From Chloroflexota bacterium (GTDB lineage Bacteria > Chloroflexota > Anaerolineae > UBA1429), in NCBI GenBank assembly GCA_012515695.1, contig JAAYXX010000201.1, positions 1-14,864 on the forward strand: a stretch of 14,864 nt of DNA, in the 5' to 3' direction. The position numbers and the translations under genes are program-made. Below, in pieces: positions 1-7,155 of this stretch (positions within the stretch are counted from its first letter, which is position 1; each line of letters opens with the position of its first letter). Below the pieces are notes generated by a model, which was not told the origin of the DNA, did no database searches, and worked only from the letters and a program-made list of their open reading frames with translations.

Positions 1-1
1 C

Positions 2-1126
2 TTCAGTCGCTTCTTTATCTCCCGTTGGGGTCCGATCATCACGGGTATCGCCGTCGGCGTCATCGCGCCGCTCCTCGTGCGGGCAGGCAACCCCGGAAAT
101 ATGGGCGTCTGCGTTGTCTGTTTCAACCGCGACATTGCAGGCGCGCTGGGCTTGCACCGGGCCGCCGCAGTCCAGTACATCCGCCCCGAGATCATCGGTT
201 TCGTGCTGGGGTCGCTGGTGGCCGCGCTAATCTTCCGCGAGTTCAAGCCACGCACCGGTTCGGCCCCCCTAATCCGCTTTCTCTTGGGTATGTTCTCCGT
301 CATAGGCGCTCTGGTATTCCTGGGCTGCCCCTGGCGGGCGTACCTGCGACTAAGTGGCGGCGACTGGAACGCCATTCCGGGCATCTTGGGACTCACCGGA
401 GGCATTCTCTTGGGCATCGTGTTCCTGCGCTCAGGATATAGCCTGGGCCGCAACCACCCCGCGCCGCGAGCCGTAGGCTGGGCCATGCCCGCCATGATGG
501 TTGTGTTGTTGCTCGCCCTTTTGTTCGCGCCTCAGTTTGGCCGCGATGCGGATGGAAACCCGACCGGCCCCATCTTTTTCTCGCAGTCTGGGCCGGGCAG
601 CCAGCACGCTGCTATCGCCATCTCCCTTGGCGCCGGGTTGCTGATTGGCTTTCTGGCACAGCGCAGCCGCTATTGCACAGTTGGCGCCATCCGCGACCTG
701 ATCCTGGTCGGCGATAACCACCTGCTCAACGGCGTCCTCGCTCTGGTAGTCACCGCGTTTCTCGCCAACCTTGGGCTGGGCCAGTTCAAGCCCGGCTTTG
801 AAGGCCAACCAGTGGCGCATACCAACCTCTTGTGGAATTTCGGGGGAATGGTCCTCGCCGGGCTGGCTTTCACCCTCGCCGGAGGATGTCCCGGTCGCCA
901 GCTCTTTATGTCCGGTGAAGGCGATGCGGACGCGGGCAGTTTCGTGCTGGGTATGCTGGCGGGCGCTGCTTTCGCCCACAACTTTAACACAGCCAGCTCC
1001 CCCACCGGGCCAGCACCCTATGGCCCCGTCGCTGTGATCGTCGGCCTGATCGTTTGCATAATCATCGGCCTCGCCATGCGCGAACCACGGCCGCAAGCGG
1101 TGCCAGAAACGGAGCAAGCCAGATGA
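2..1126 (+). CDS. yedE: YedE-type selenium/sulfur-compound membrane transporter (5' partial)
   Basis: Polytopic inner-membrane protein of the YeeE/YedE family, most like the selenium-metabolism YedE subgroup. It probably moves a reduced selenium or sulfur species into the cell. The frame is open from the first bases of the window, so the true start lies upstream; the GTG at 77 is internal. Nearly the whole product is hydrophobic helices separated by short loops. Conserved family blocks are visible: GNPGNMGVCVVC near the start (two Cys), a GCPWR loop, QRSRYCTVGAIRD in the second half and AGGCPGRQL near the C-terminus. The small-residue/Cys blocks are the expected pore residues. The stop overlaps the next start (ATGA, 1123-1126). 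The neighbours (TusA-like, NifS-like, DUF3343) are the set usually found with this transporter in selenium-using bacteria. The substrate, selenium or thiosulfate-like sulfur, cannot be decided from sequence alone. Confidence 0.88.
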   Translation, partial: FSRFFISRWGPIITGIAVGVIAPLLVRAGNPGNMGVCVVCFNRDIAGALGLHRAAAVQYIRPEIIGFVLGSLVAALIFREFKPRTGSAPLIRFLLGMFSVIGALVFLGCPWRAYLRLSGGDWNAIPGILGLTGGILLGIVFLRSGYSLGRNHPAPRAVGWAMPAMMVVLLLALLFAPQFGRDADGNPTGPIFFSQSGPGSQHAAIAISLGAGLLIGFLAQRSRYCTVGAIRDLILVGDNHLLNGVLALVVTAFLANLGLGQFKPGFEGQPVAHTNLLWNFGGMVLAGLAFTLAGGCPGRQLFMSGEGDADAGSFVLGMLAGAAFAHNFNTASSPTGPAPYGPVAVIVGLIVCIIIGLAMREPRPQAVPETEQAR

Positions 1127-1344
1127 ACCAGACCATCACCATAGATGCCAGCGGACTATCTTGTCCGCAACCCGTTTTGCTCACCAAACAAGCCATCCAG
1201 CAGGCAAAGCAAGGTACGGTCATCGTTCTGGTTGATTCGAGCACGTCACGAGACAACTGCTCCCGCATAGCCGAAAAGGCAGGCTGGAGCGTCGTGGTAA
1301 CCGACCGCCCCGCAGGCGGCTATAGACTGGTATTGAGTAAATGA
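1123..1344 (+). CDS. TusA/YedF-N-type sulfur (selenium) carrier protein, 73 aa
   Basis: Small TusA-fold carrier that holds sulfur or selenium as a persulfide or perselenide on one cysteine and hands it to a partner protein. The signature GLSCPQPVL puts the carrier cysteine at residue 14 within Cys-Pro-x-Pro. The later VDSSTSRDNCSRIAEKAG segment matches the YedF-type TusA domain. The ATG at 1123 is chosen because it overlaps the yedE stop (ATGA) and follows GGAG at 1111-1114; the same frame stays open upstream inside yedE but that part is not conserved. YedF proteins normally carry a second, DsrE-like domain of about 100 residues, which is absent here: the gene stops straight after the TusA domain. 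The stop overlaps the next start, so it is probably translationally coupled to both neighbours. Confidence 0.88.
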   Translation: MNQTITIDASGLSCPQPVLLTKQAIQQAKQGTVIVLVDSSTSRDNCSRIAEKAGWSVVVTDRPAGGYRLVLSK

Positions 1345-2489
1345 TCTATCTGGACTATGCGGCCACCTCGTGGCCCAAACCGCCTGCTGTTACACAATCC
1401 ATGACCAACTTTTTGGAGCGCGCCGGGGGCAACCCCGGCCGCTCCGGCCATCGGCTTTCCATCGCTGCCGGACGCATCGTGTTTGACGCGCGAGATACGA
1501 TTGCCGACTTTTTCGGCGCCGCCGACCCGCTGCGAGTCATCTTCACCTGCAACGTCACCCAGGCACTCAACCTCGTCTTCTGGGGGATGCTCAGGCCGGG
1601 GGATCACGTTGTCACCAGTAGCATCGAGCACAACTCGGTCATGCGCCCCCTGCGCGCTCTTGAACGCCAGGGCGTGCAGCTTACGATAGTTCCTTGCGCC
1701 GCCGACGGCACGCTAGACCTCAACGATCTGGCGGCGGCCATGCAGCCCCGCCCTACCCTCGTCGTCCTGAATCACGCCAGTAACGTCACAGGCACGCTGT
1801 TGCCTGTTGCAGAAGCGGCTCGCATCGCGCATCAAGCTGGCTCGCTGATCATGGTAGATGCCGCTCAGACGGCGGGCGTGCTTCCCATCAATGTACAGGA
1901 AATGGACATCGACTTATTGGCCTTTACCGGTCACAAGGGGCTGCTGGGTCCCCCCGGAACCGGCGGGCTGGTTATCGCCTCCCATGTCGATGTGAATCGC
2001 ATCCAGCCCATTATCTGTGGCGGCACAGGGAGCCGCTCCGAATTCGAGGAACAGCCCGATATGCTCCCCGACAAGTTCGAGAGCGGCACGCCCAACGGCG
2101 TGGGAATTGCTGGCCTCGCAGCCGGAATCAGTTACGTGCGCGAACAAGGCGTAGAGGCGATTCGCGCTCACGAACGTTCGCTCACCCATAGGCTGATCGA
2201 GGGTCTGATGGACATACCTGGCGTCACCGTACACGGCCCGCAGAACGCGGATAAACAGACTGCCACCGTCTCTATTACAGTTCAGGGCCTCAGTGTATCA
2301 GAGATCGGCTTTCGCCTGGACGAGGAATACGCTATACTGACCCGCGTAGGCCTGCACTGTGCCCCTGCCGCTCATCGCACCATCGGCACCTTTCCCGACG
2401 GCACGGTGCGACTGGCCCCAGGCATTTTCACTACGATGGAAGACATTGAACACACCCTGAAAGCGATAGAACGGATCTGCAGGCCATGA
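1341..2489 (+). CDS. NifS/Csd-like class V aminotransferase, cysteine desulfurase family
   Basis: PLP enzyme of the cysteine desulfurase family, expected to release sulfur from cysteine or selenium from selenocysteine and load it on the TusA-like carrier encoded just upstream. Visible motifs in order: YLDYAATSWPKP (4-14), SSIEHNSV with PLP-stacking His97, NHASNVTG (144-151), MVDAAQTAG with Asp173 and Gln176, the PLP-lysine motif TGHKGLLGPPG (Lys199), and RVGLHCAP with the candidate catalytic Cys340. Its length of 382 residues is usual for the 'cysteine desulfurase family protein' subgroup found beside YedE, YedF and DUF3343. The start ATG overlaps the previous stop, and the TGA overlaps the next ATG (2486-2489). 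It is not an Isc housekeeping enzyme by context, since no iscU or sufBCD is nearby. Whether it prefers cysteine or selenocysteine is unknown. Confidence 0.9.
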   Translation: MIYLDYAATSWPKPPAVTQSMTNFLERAGGNPGRSGHRLSIAAGRIVFDARDTIADFFGAADPLRVIFTCNVTQALNLVFWGMLRPGDHVVTSSIEHNSVMRPLRALERQGVQLTIVPCAADGTLDLNDLAAAMQPRPTLVVLNHASNVTGTLLPVAEAARIAHQAGSLIMVDAAQTAGVLPINVQEMDIDLLAFTGHKGLLGPPGTGGLVIASHVDVNRIQPIICGGTGSRSEFEEQPDMLPDKFESGTPNGVGIAGLAAGISYVREQGVEAIRAHERSLTHRLIEGLMDIPGVTVHGPQNADKQTATVSITVQGLSVSEIGFRLDEEYAILTRVGLHCAPAAHRTIGTFPDGTVRLAPGIFTTMEDIEHTLKAIERICRP

Positions 2490-2722
2490 ACCAATATGGA
2501 GTCGTGCTGTTCCATACAACGTCAGCCGCCTTGCGCGCCGAAAAAATACTCAAGGTGAACCGAATACCCATCAAGCTCATTCCTACGCCACGCGAGCTAT
2601 CCAGCGACTGTGGCGTGGCACTGCGCTTTGACCGGGAGCAGACCGAGACCGTACAGGCTCTCTTGCGAGACGCTGGCGTAGAGGTAGCAGGCATCTACGA
2701 TCTGGATCAGCATCATTCATAA
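2486..2722 (+). CDS. DUF3343 family protein (putative Se/S carrier-like)
   Basis: Protein of 78 residues of the DUF3343 family, biochemically uncharacterised as far as I know, recurrently encoded next to YedE, YedF and NifS-like genes. It shows the typical small alpha/beta pattern: a hydrophobic strand at the N-terminus (YGVVLFHTTSAALRAEK), then PTPRELSSDCGVALRF with a conserved Cys42 that could carry sulfur or selenium, then a helix and a short C-terminal strand. The ATG at 2486 overlaps the stop of the desulfurase gene. By context it probably works with the TusA-like carrier or regulates it; this is inference. Family membership is well supported by the PTPRELSS-CG block. Confidence 0.83.
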   Translation: MNQYGVVLFHTTSAALRAEKILKVNRIPIKLIPTPRELSSDCGVALRFDREQTETVQALLRDAGVEVAGIYDLDQHHS

Positions 2723-2763
2723 CCCTGCAAGACTTGGGCTGCAAACGCAATACAACCCCTGGC

Positions 2764-2770
2764 GGAGGAG
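2764..2770 (+). promoter_or_regulatory. Ribosome binding site setting a TTG start for ppk2
   Basis: GGAGGAG sits 6 bases before the TTG at 2777. The first in-frame ATG lies well inside the conserved domain, so this site decides the start. Confidence 0.75.
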
Positions 2771-2776
2771 ACGACC

Positions 2777-3580
2777 TTGGCAGAGAACCGATTCCGCGTA
2801 GAACCAGGCACTCGCGTATCCTTGGACCGCCACGACCCGGCAGACACCGGCGGCCTGACCAAAAAGCAGGCCCTTGAGGAGCTGGACGAACGCCGAGAGC
2901 GACTCAAGGAGCTTCAAGAGCTACTGTACGCCACCAGACGCTATGCGCTGCTCGTCATCCTGCAAGGCACAGACACCAGCGGCAAGGACGGCGCTATCAA
3001 ACACGTGATGAGCGCCTTTAACCCGCAGGGCGTGCAAGTAACCAGCTTCAAGACGCCCACGCCCGAAGAACAGGCGCACGATTTCCTGTGGCGCGTCCAT
3101 CGGGCCGTACCCCCCAAAGGCATGGTGGGCATCTTTAACCGCTCGCAGTACGAAGACGTGCTGATCGTTCGCGTGGAGGAACTCGTTCCCCGCAAAGTCT
3201 GGGAGCGCCGCTACGAGGCCATCAACCATTTTGAAGAACTGCTGGCACAAAGCGGCGTCGTCATCTGCAAGTTCTTTCTCCACATATCCAAAGAGGAACA
3301 GCGCGAACGCCTGCTGGATCGCTTGAAGGAGCGAGACTCGCACTGGAAATTCCGCCCTGAGGACCTTGCCGCGCGCGCCAAATGGGAGGAGTACCAGGCT
3401 GCCTACGAGGATGCATTGTCCAGGTGCAGCACCGACCATGCCCCCTGGCACATCATCCCCGCCGACAAAAAGTGGTATCGCAACCTGGCAATCTCGCAAG
3501 TTCTTGAGGAAAAGCTTGCAGCCCTGAATCTGGAGTGGCCTCCGCTACAACCAGAGGCCAAAGGGCTAATCATCACCTAG
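2777..3580 (+). CDS. ppk2: Polyphosphate kinase 2 family protein (polyphosphate:nucleotide phosphotransferase)
   Basis: Cytosolic PPK2-type enzyme that moves phosphate between polyphosphate and nucleotides. Its closest resemblance seems to be to the class that phosphorylates AMP/ADP using polyphosphate, but the subclass is an inference. Motifs: a predicted helical N-terminal segment (about 29-52), Walker A-like GTDTSGKDG (64-72), the NPQGVQVTSFKTP block (82-94), Walker B-like IFNRSQYEDVL (119-129, Asp127), the lid segment SKEEQRERLLDRLK followed by WKFRPEDL, and a C-terminal HAPWHIIPADKKWYRN block. The length of 267 residues is normal for a single-domain PPK2. The start is TTG at 2777, fixed by a strong ribosome-binding site GGAGGAG at 2764-2770 with 6-base spacing. 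It lies 54 bases after the DUF3343 gene on the same strand, so it may be cotranscribed, though a functional link is not obvious. Confidence 0.92.
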   Translation: MAENRFRVEPGTRVSLDRHDPADTGGLTKKQALEELDERRERLKELQELLYATRRYALLVILQGTDTSGKDGAIKHVMSAFNPQGVQVTSFKTPTPEEQAHDFLWRVHRAVPPKGMVGIFNRSQYEDVLIVRVEELVPRKVWERRYEAINHFEELLAQSGVVICKFFLHISKEEQRERLLDRLKERDSHWKFRPEDLAARAKWEEYQAAYEDALSRCSTDHAPWHIIPADKKWYRNLAISQVLEEKLAALNLEWPPLQPEAKGLIIT

Positions 3581-3598
3581 AGGGTAGACGGGAGCATC

Positions 3599-4837
3599 TC
3601 ACAAAGCCATATACAGGCTGTCCAGTCGCGGCACGATCCGGCCCCAGTCGTAATGCTCTACGACAAACTCACGCGCGGCCTGGCCCATGATCTGTCGGCG
3701 AGCCGGGTCGTGCAGCAGTTCCAATACCGCGTCGGCAAAGGCATCGGCGCTATCCCCCACCAGCACGTGCTGGCCGGGTGTGAGCGCAATCCCTTCAATC
3801 CCCAGGGTGGTGCTCACCAACGCCCTGCCGGTCGCCATAGCCTCCAACACCTTCAGCCGCGTGCCGCCGCCAATCCGCAAGGGAACGATATACACATCCG
3901 CGCCCCCGAAATACGGCAGATTATCCTGCACATAGCCGGTGATCGTCACCCGCTCATCTCTCGCCAACGACGCCAGCCGGGGGTGCGGGTTCTTTCCCAC
4001 AATATACAGGTGCGCCTCCGGCATCCGAGCCGTGATCTTGGGCCACACCTGGCGGCAGAACCACAACATAGCATCTACATTCGGCCTAAAGTCCATCTTG
4101 CCGGTAAACACCAGGGCGGGGTGCTGCAACGGAATGCTATCGGGCAGATCGGGGCGGTATCGCTCCACGTCCACCCCATTGGGAACCACCACCGGTTGCA
4201 GGCCAGGGACAAGCTGCCTCAACGCCTCGGCATCCGCCTCCGATACACACACCACGGCATCAGCCAGCTCGCACACGCGCCGCTCAAAACGCTCCAACCG
4301 CTGCCACTGCGTCAGCGAATAACATGCTTGTGCCCAACGCCGAGGGTTGCGCGCATCCGTCTGATACGCCCGCCGTTGCAGCACATACTCGGCATTGTGA
4401 TCGTCGAATATCAGCGTCGGCGCGTTGTCGCCCAACCACTCGGACACAACAAAGGCATACGGCGCTAGCTCGATCCCCTCGATCTGCACCACATCAAAGC
4501 GATACTCGTCGAGCAGCGTTCTCAACGCGGCCGCAAACTCGGGGGAGAACAATCGGCGCGCCATGTCCGGCAGCGGGGTTGTCAGCAGCGTCTCCAGGCG
4601 GTCCCTGGGCGTTCGCACAGGCACGTGCACAGTCCGTAGAACGCGGCACAGGTCGGCCAATGGTCCAGGATCGTCCTGCCCTTCTTCCACAAAAGAGAGC
4701 ACCGACACGTCATGCCGCCGGGCCACCTCCACCAGGAGGTTATAGTTTCGGATCGAAGTCCCCTGCTCAGGTGGATAGGGGAATTGAGGAGTCAAGAAAA
4801 GGATCTGCCGTCGACCGTTACGCGGGATAGTCTGCAT
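3599..4837 (-). CDS. GT-B glycosyltransferase (group 1/GT4-like, Stp1/EpsH-associated type)
   Basis: Predicted retaining sugar transferase that uses a nucleotide sugar to extend an envelope or exopolysaccharide glycan at the cytoplasmic face. The 412-residue product has the two Rossmann halves of a GT-B enzyme. The N-terminal acceptor half begins ILFLTPQFPYPPEQGTSIRNYN (12-33, split by the glycine-rich loop) and holds FDDHNAEY (144-151) and VCVSEADAEAL. The C-terminal donor half holds VPNGVDVERY (218-227), FTGKMDFRPNVDA (244-256), YIVGKNPHP and GGTRLKVLEAMATG (324-337). The pattern resembles the sugar transferases associated with PEP-CTERM/EpsH exopolysaccharide loci, but no such locus is visible. 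The ATG at 4837 is preferred: an AAGGG lies 6 bases upstream and the residues before it are not conserved. A TTG at 4861 overlapping the upstream stop is the alternative. It ends 18 bases from the convergent ppk2 gene, with no hairpin terminator seen. Confidence 0.87.
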   Translation of the reverse strand: MQTIPRNGRRQILFLTPQFPYPPEQGTSIRNYNLLVEVARRHDVSVLSFVEEGQDDPGPLADLCRVLRTVHVPVRTPRDRLETLLTTPLPDMARRLFSPEFAAALRTLLDEYRFDVVQIEGIELAPYAFVVSEWLGDNAPTLIFDDHNAEYVLQRRAYQTDARNPRRWAQACYSLTQWQRLERFERRVCELADAVVCVSEADAEALRQLVPGLQPVVVPNGVDVERYRPDLPDSIPLQHPALVFTGKMDFRPNVDAMLWFCRQVWPKITARMPEAHLYIVGKNPHPRLASLARDERVTITGYVQDNLPYFGGADVYIVPLRIGGGTRLKVLEAMATGRALVSTTLGIEGIALTPGQHVLVGDSADAFADAVLELLHDPARRQIMGQAAREFVVEHYDWGRIVPRLDSLYMAL

Positions 4838-4857
4838 AGCCTTCCCTTGCCCGACGA

Positions 4858-5961
4858 TCAAGCCAGGCTATGATAAAGCTCTAGCGTTTCCGCAGCAGCT
4901 TTATCCCAGGAGAAGGTGGCCGCCCGTTTCAACCCCTTTTCGATCAAGCATTCCCGCAATTTCGAGTCGCTGAGAGCGCGCCACATCCCTACCGTGATCT
5001 CATCCACGTTGTTCGGGTCCACCAGAATGCCCGCATCCCCCACCACCTCAGGGAACGAAGACACATTGGAAACCACGACAGGAGTGCCACATGCCATCGC
5101 CTCAAGCGGTGTCAACCCGAATCCTTCATAGATAGACGGGGCAACCAACAGTTGGGCCGTATTATAAAGCCACAACAGCTCCTCAGAGGAGACGCGTCCC
5201 AAAAAGATCACATCCTCCAAGAGATCAAGCTCAGACATCAGCCTGAAGACATCCTCAAAGAGCCAGCCCTTCTCCCCGGCGAGCACCAGTTTGATGTCTA
5301 GATGATAGTCATTCAACAACTGCCGAAAGGCTCTGAGCAAGTTCGGCACATTCTTGCGCGGCTCGATGGTGCTCATGAACAGCACGAAATCGCCGGGAAT
5401 GCCAAAGCGCCCCCTGACTCGCTGGCTCAGTTCGGGCGACCTGATGGGCCGATAGATCGGGCTTGCCGCTTCGTAAATCACCGTGATCTTGTGTTCCGAT
5501 ACGCCCAGCAGACGCACAATGTCATTCTTTGTGGCCTGCGACACAGCGATAATCGCGTCGGTATGCTGAACGGCCTGATCTATCTGGCTGTAATAGCGCG
5601 CTGAATCCTTGGTCAACAGGTGCGGGTACAGCAGAAAAGCCAGATCGTGAATGGTGATCACAGAACGGCAATTGCGCCTAAACGGCGGGATAGAATCAGG
5701 GCTGTGGAGCACATCCAAGCCCATCGTGGAAAGCTCAAGCGGCAGAGTAAACTGCTCAAAGCGATGGTGGCTTGGTGTTAACAGACGGCGCACGGCGAAA
5801 TTCGAGTTACTGAGAATTGGTTCGCGACTCTTGTAGCTTTGCAGAATGGTAAACTCGTCCTGCGCCTCGCAGCGAGCCAACCCCTCGATCAGTTGGAGAA
5901 TGTACTGGCTGATACCCGCTTGCCTGTAATGCGTAAGCCGGGCATCGATGCCAATGCGCAT
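4858..5961 (-). CDS. GT4-family glycosyltransferase
   Basis: Predicted retaining GT-B glycosyltransferase (GT4, 'glycosyl transferases group 1'), probably acting on a lipid-linked or surface polysaccharide acceptor. The protein starts MRIGIDARL and has GISQYILQLI (glycine loop), SVITIHDLAF, AIIAVSQATKNDI, FMSTIEPRKN with phosphate-binding Arg202/Lys203, and the donor-site EX7E motif Glu279-GFGLTPL-Glu287 followed by AMACGTPVVVSN. The length of 367 residues is normal. The ATG at 5961 is chosen because GGGGGAA (5968-5974) lies 6 bases upstream and the residues match the usual family N-terminus; an in-frame ATG at 6027 would add 22 non-conserved residues. The downstream glycosyltransferase starts 20 bases after this stop, so the two form an operon driven by the promoter at 6084-6112. 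The sugar donor cannot be assigned. Confidence 0.89.
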   Translation of the reverse strand: MRIGIDARLTHYRQAGISQYILQLIEGLARCEAQDEFTILQSYKSREPILSNSNFAVRRLLTPSHHRFEQFTLPLELSTMGLDVLHSPDSIPPFRRNCRSVITIHDLAFLLYPHLLTKDSARYYSQIDQAVQHTDAIIAVSQATKNDIVRLLGVSEHKITVIYEAASPIYRPIRSPELSQRVRGRFGIPGDFVLFMSTIEPRKNVPNLLRAFRQLLNDYHLDIKLVLAGEKGWLFEDVFRLMSELDLLEDVIFLGRVSSEELLWLYNTAQLLVAPSIYEGFGLTPLEAMACGTPVVVSNVSSFPEVVGDAGILVDPNNVDEITVGMWRALSDSKLRECLIEKGLKRAATFSWDKAAAETLELYHSLA

Positions 5962-6083
5962 AGATGGTTCCCCCGTTTTGTGAGCTTGCAGCAGTCTAAC
6001 ACAACTCAAACAGAATAAAACCCCCATCGTCTACCGCCCACTTGCGATACGATAGGGGCATCTCTGCATCCCGTCTATACAAC

Positions 6084-6112
6084 ATGATACCACTATTGTA
6101 GGCGCACGTCAA
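6084..6112 (-). promoter_or_regulatory. Sigma70-like promoter for the glycosyltransferase operon
   Basis: Read on the minus strand: TTGACG (-35, 6107-6112), a 17-base spacer, then TATCAT (-10, 6084-6089). Transcription would start near 6077 and give a leader of about 115 bases before the ATG at 5961. Confidence 0.65.
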
Positions 6113-6143
6113 AACCAAAATGCTCCCCCCTTGCCTCGTTCCA

Positions 6144-6206
6144 AGAGCGCCCGCTCGCAGAGCGCCCGCTCGCAGAGCGCTCGCTCGCAGAGCGCTCTGC
6201 GAGCGG
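6144..6206. repeat. Array of 15-bp repeats ending in a perfect 24-bp palindrome
   Basis: Three contiguous 15-base units lie at 6144-6158, 6159-6173 and 6174-6188. The first two are identical (AGAGCGCCCGCTCGC) and the third has one C-to-T change. A partial fourth unit then turns into an inverted copy. The result is a perfect palindrome at 6182-6205 with half-site CGCTCGCAGAGC. The stretches 6151-6165 and 6166-6180 can each also pair over 15 bases with 6192-6206, so several alternative hairpins are possible. GTTCC (6138-6142) and GGAAC (6205-6209) flank the array. It lies between two divergent promoters and outside both predicted transcripts, so it is more likely a DNA-level element (regulator or nucleoid-protein site, or slippage product) than an RNA structure. 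No T-run follows on either strand, so it is not an intrinsic terminator. Confidence 0.9.
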
Positions 6207-6220
6207 AACCGTCCGCTTTA

Positions 6221-6248
6221 TTGACGAGCAGGTCGTTGCTGCTATAAT
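6221..6248 (+). promoter_or_regulatory. Sigma70-like promoter for larE-larB-larC2
   Basis: TTGACG (-35, 6221-6226), a 16-base spacer and a perfect TATAAT (-10, 6243-6248). Transcription would start near 6255, leaving a leader of about 67 bases. The leader contains a small hairpin, GCGTGG (6257-6262) with CCACGC (6272-6277). Translation of larE would then start from AGGA at 6310-6313, 8 bases before the ATG. Confidence 0.75.
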
Positions 6249-6321
6249 AACCGGTAGCGTGGCGACCAACCCCACGCCATAGAATACAACGTGTGCAATA
6301 TAGAGCCACAGGATTCATTGA

Positions 6322-7155
6322 ATGAAAACAGACTTGCAGATAAAAGAGGAACGCCTTTATCATATTCTCGCCGGGTTTGACCAGGTAGCGGTTGCTTTCT
6401 CCGGGGGGGTAGATAGCAGCTATCTCCTCGCCGCCTGCGTGGACGCGCTCGGCGTGGCCCGCGTCCGGGCATTGACTGCCGACTCGCCACTGCTCCCCCG
6501 TCAAGAGCTAGAGACCGCCCGCCAGATAGCGCAATCTCTGGGCGTGCGCCATGAAGTGATGGCTTTTGACGAACTGTCCAACCCGGACATCAGCGCCAAC
6601 ACGAACCAACGCTGCTACTATTGCAAAAGGTTCCGCTTTGAAGCCATCCTCGCCCTGCTGCAACAAACTGGAGGGGCCACCCTCCTGCATGGCGAAAACG
6701 TGGACGACGCCCTGGATTACAGGCCGGGCGCGCGCGCAGCCCGCGAACTGGGGGTCCGCGCCCCTCTGGCCGAGGCGGGCCTCACCAAAGCAGATATTCG
6801 CGAGCTTTCCAAACGCCGTGGCCTTGCCACCTGGAACCTGCCTTCGGCGGCCTGCCTGGCCTCCCGCTTCCCCTATGACGTCCCCCTCACTCTGGAGGGA
6901 CTACAACGGGTCGAACAAGCGGAGACTGCTCTGCGGCAGATCGTGAGCGTCCACCAGCTACGCATCCGAGATCATTACCCCGTCGCTCGCATCGAGGTCC
7001 GCCCTGAGGACATCGAACGCCTGACAGCGCCAGCCGTGAGGCAGCGCGTCGTCCAGGCGTTGCAGAGTGCGGGCTATCATTATGTCGCCCTGGACCTTGA
7101 GGGCTATCGAACCGGGAGCATGAATGACCGAGTTGACCAACCAGCATCTCAATGA
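6322..7155 (+). CDS. larE: LarE, ATP-dependent sulfur transferase for the nickel-pincer nucleotide
   Basis: LarE adenylates and then thiolates the two carboxylates of the LarB product, giving the thio-nucleotide (P2TMN) that LarC metallates. It belongs to the PP-loop ATP pyrophosphatase family. Visible: the PP-loop SGGVDSS (27-33), RCYYCK with Cys98 and Cys101, the LHGENVDD block (122-129), PSAACLASRFPY with Cys178 (174-185), and the C-terminal DLEGYRTGSMN (258-268). Cys178 sits where the sacrificial sulfur-donor cysteine occurs in the characterised Lactobacillus enzyme. The extra CxxC suggests the other LarE type, which holds a [4Fe-4S] cluster on three cysteines and can turn over; that subtype call is inference. 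The length of 277 residues is normal. It is the first gene of the cluster behind the promoter at 6221-6248, and its 3' end overlaps larB by 32 bases. Confidence 0.93.
   Translation: MKTDLQIKEERLYHILAGFDQVAVAFSGGVDSSYLLAACVDALGVARVRALTADSPLLPRQELETARQIAQSLGVRHEVMAFDELSNPDISANTNQRCYYCKRFRFEAILALLQQTGGATLLHGENVDDALDYRPGARAARELGVRAPLAEAGLTKADIRELSKRRGLATWNLPSAACLASRFPYDVPLTLEGLQRVEQAETALRQIVSVHQLRIRDHYPVARIEVRPEDIERLTAPAVRQRVVQALQSAGYHYVALDLEGYRTGSMNDRVDQPASQ

Noticed and set aside
431..1117. Long open frame on the minus strand (228 codons) opposite yedE
   Set aside because: It is antisense to a clear membrane protein gene, has low-complexity composition and no recognisable motif; a shadow of high-GC codon use.
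2921..3499. Open frame of 192 codons on the minus strand opposite ppk2
   Set aside because: Shadow of the PPK2 gene, whose motifs span the whole stretch.
3653..4468. Open frame of 271 codons on the plus strand opposite the glycosyltransferase
   Set aside because: Arg/His/Pro-rich translation with no domain; the minus-strand glycosyltransferase has all family motifs.
6144..6206. CRISPR-like repeats
   Set aside because: The units are contiguous with no spacers and run into a palindrome; no cas gene is nearby.
6138..6209. Palindrome as a bidirectional terminator
   Set aside because: No T-run follows on either strand, and no gene ends towards it: both flanking operons start away from it.
6109..6504. 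Minus-strand open frame with an Arg/Ser/Ala-rich repeated peptide crossing the 15-bp repeats
   Set aside because: The peptide repeat is only a reading of the DNA repeat; the frame overlaps the larE start and both promoters and has no supporting start signal.
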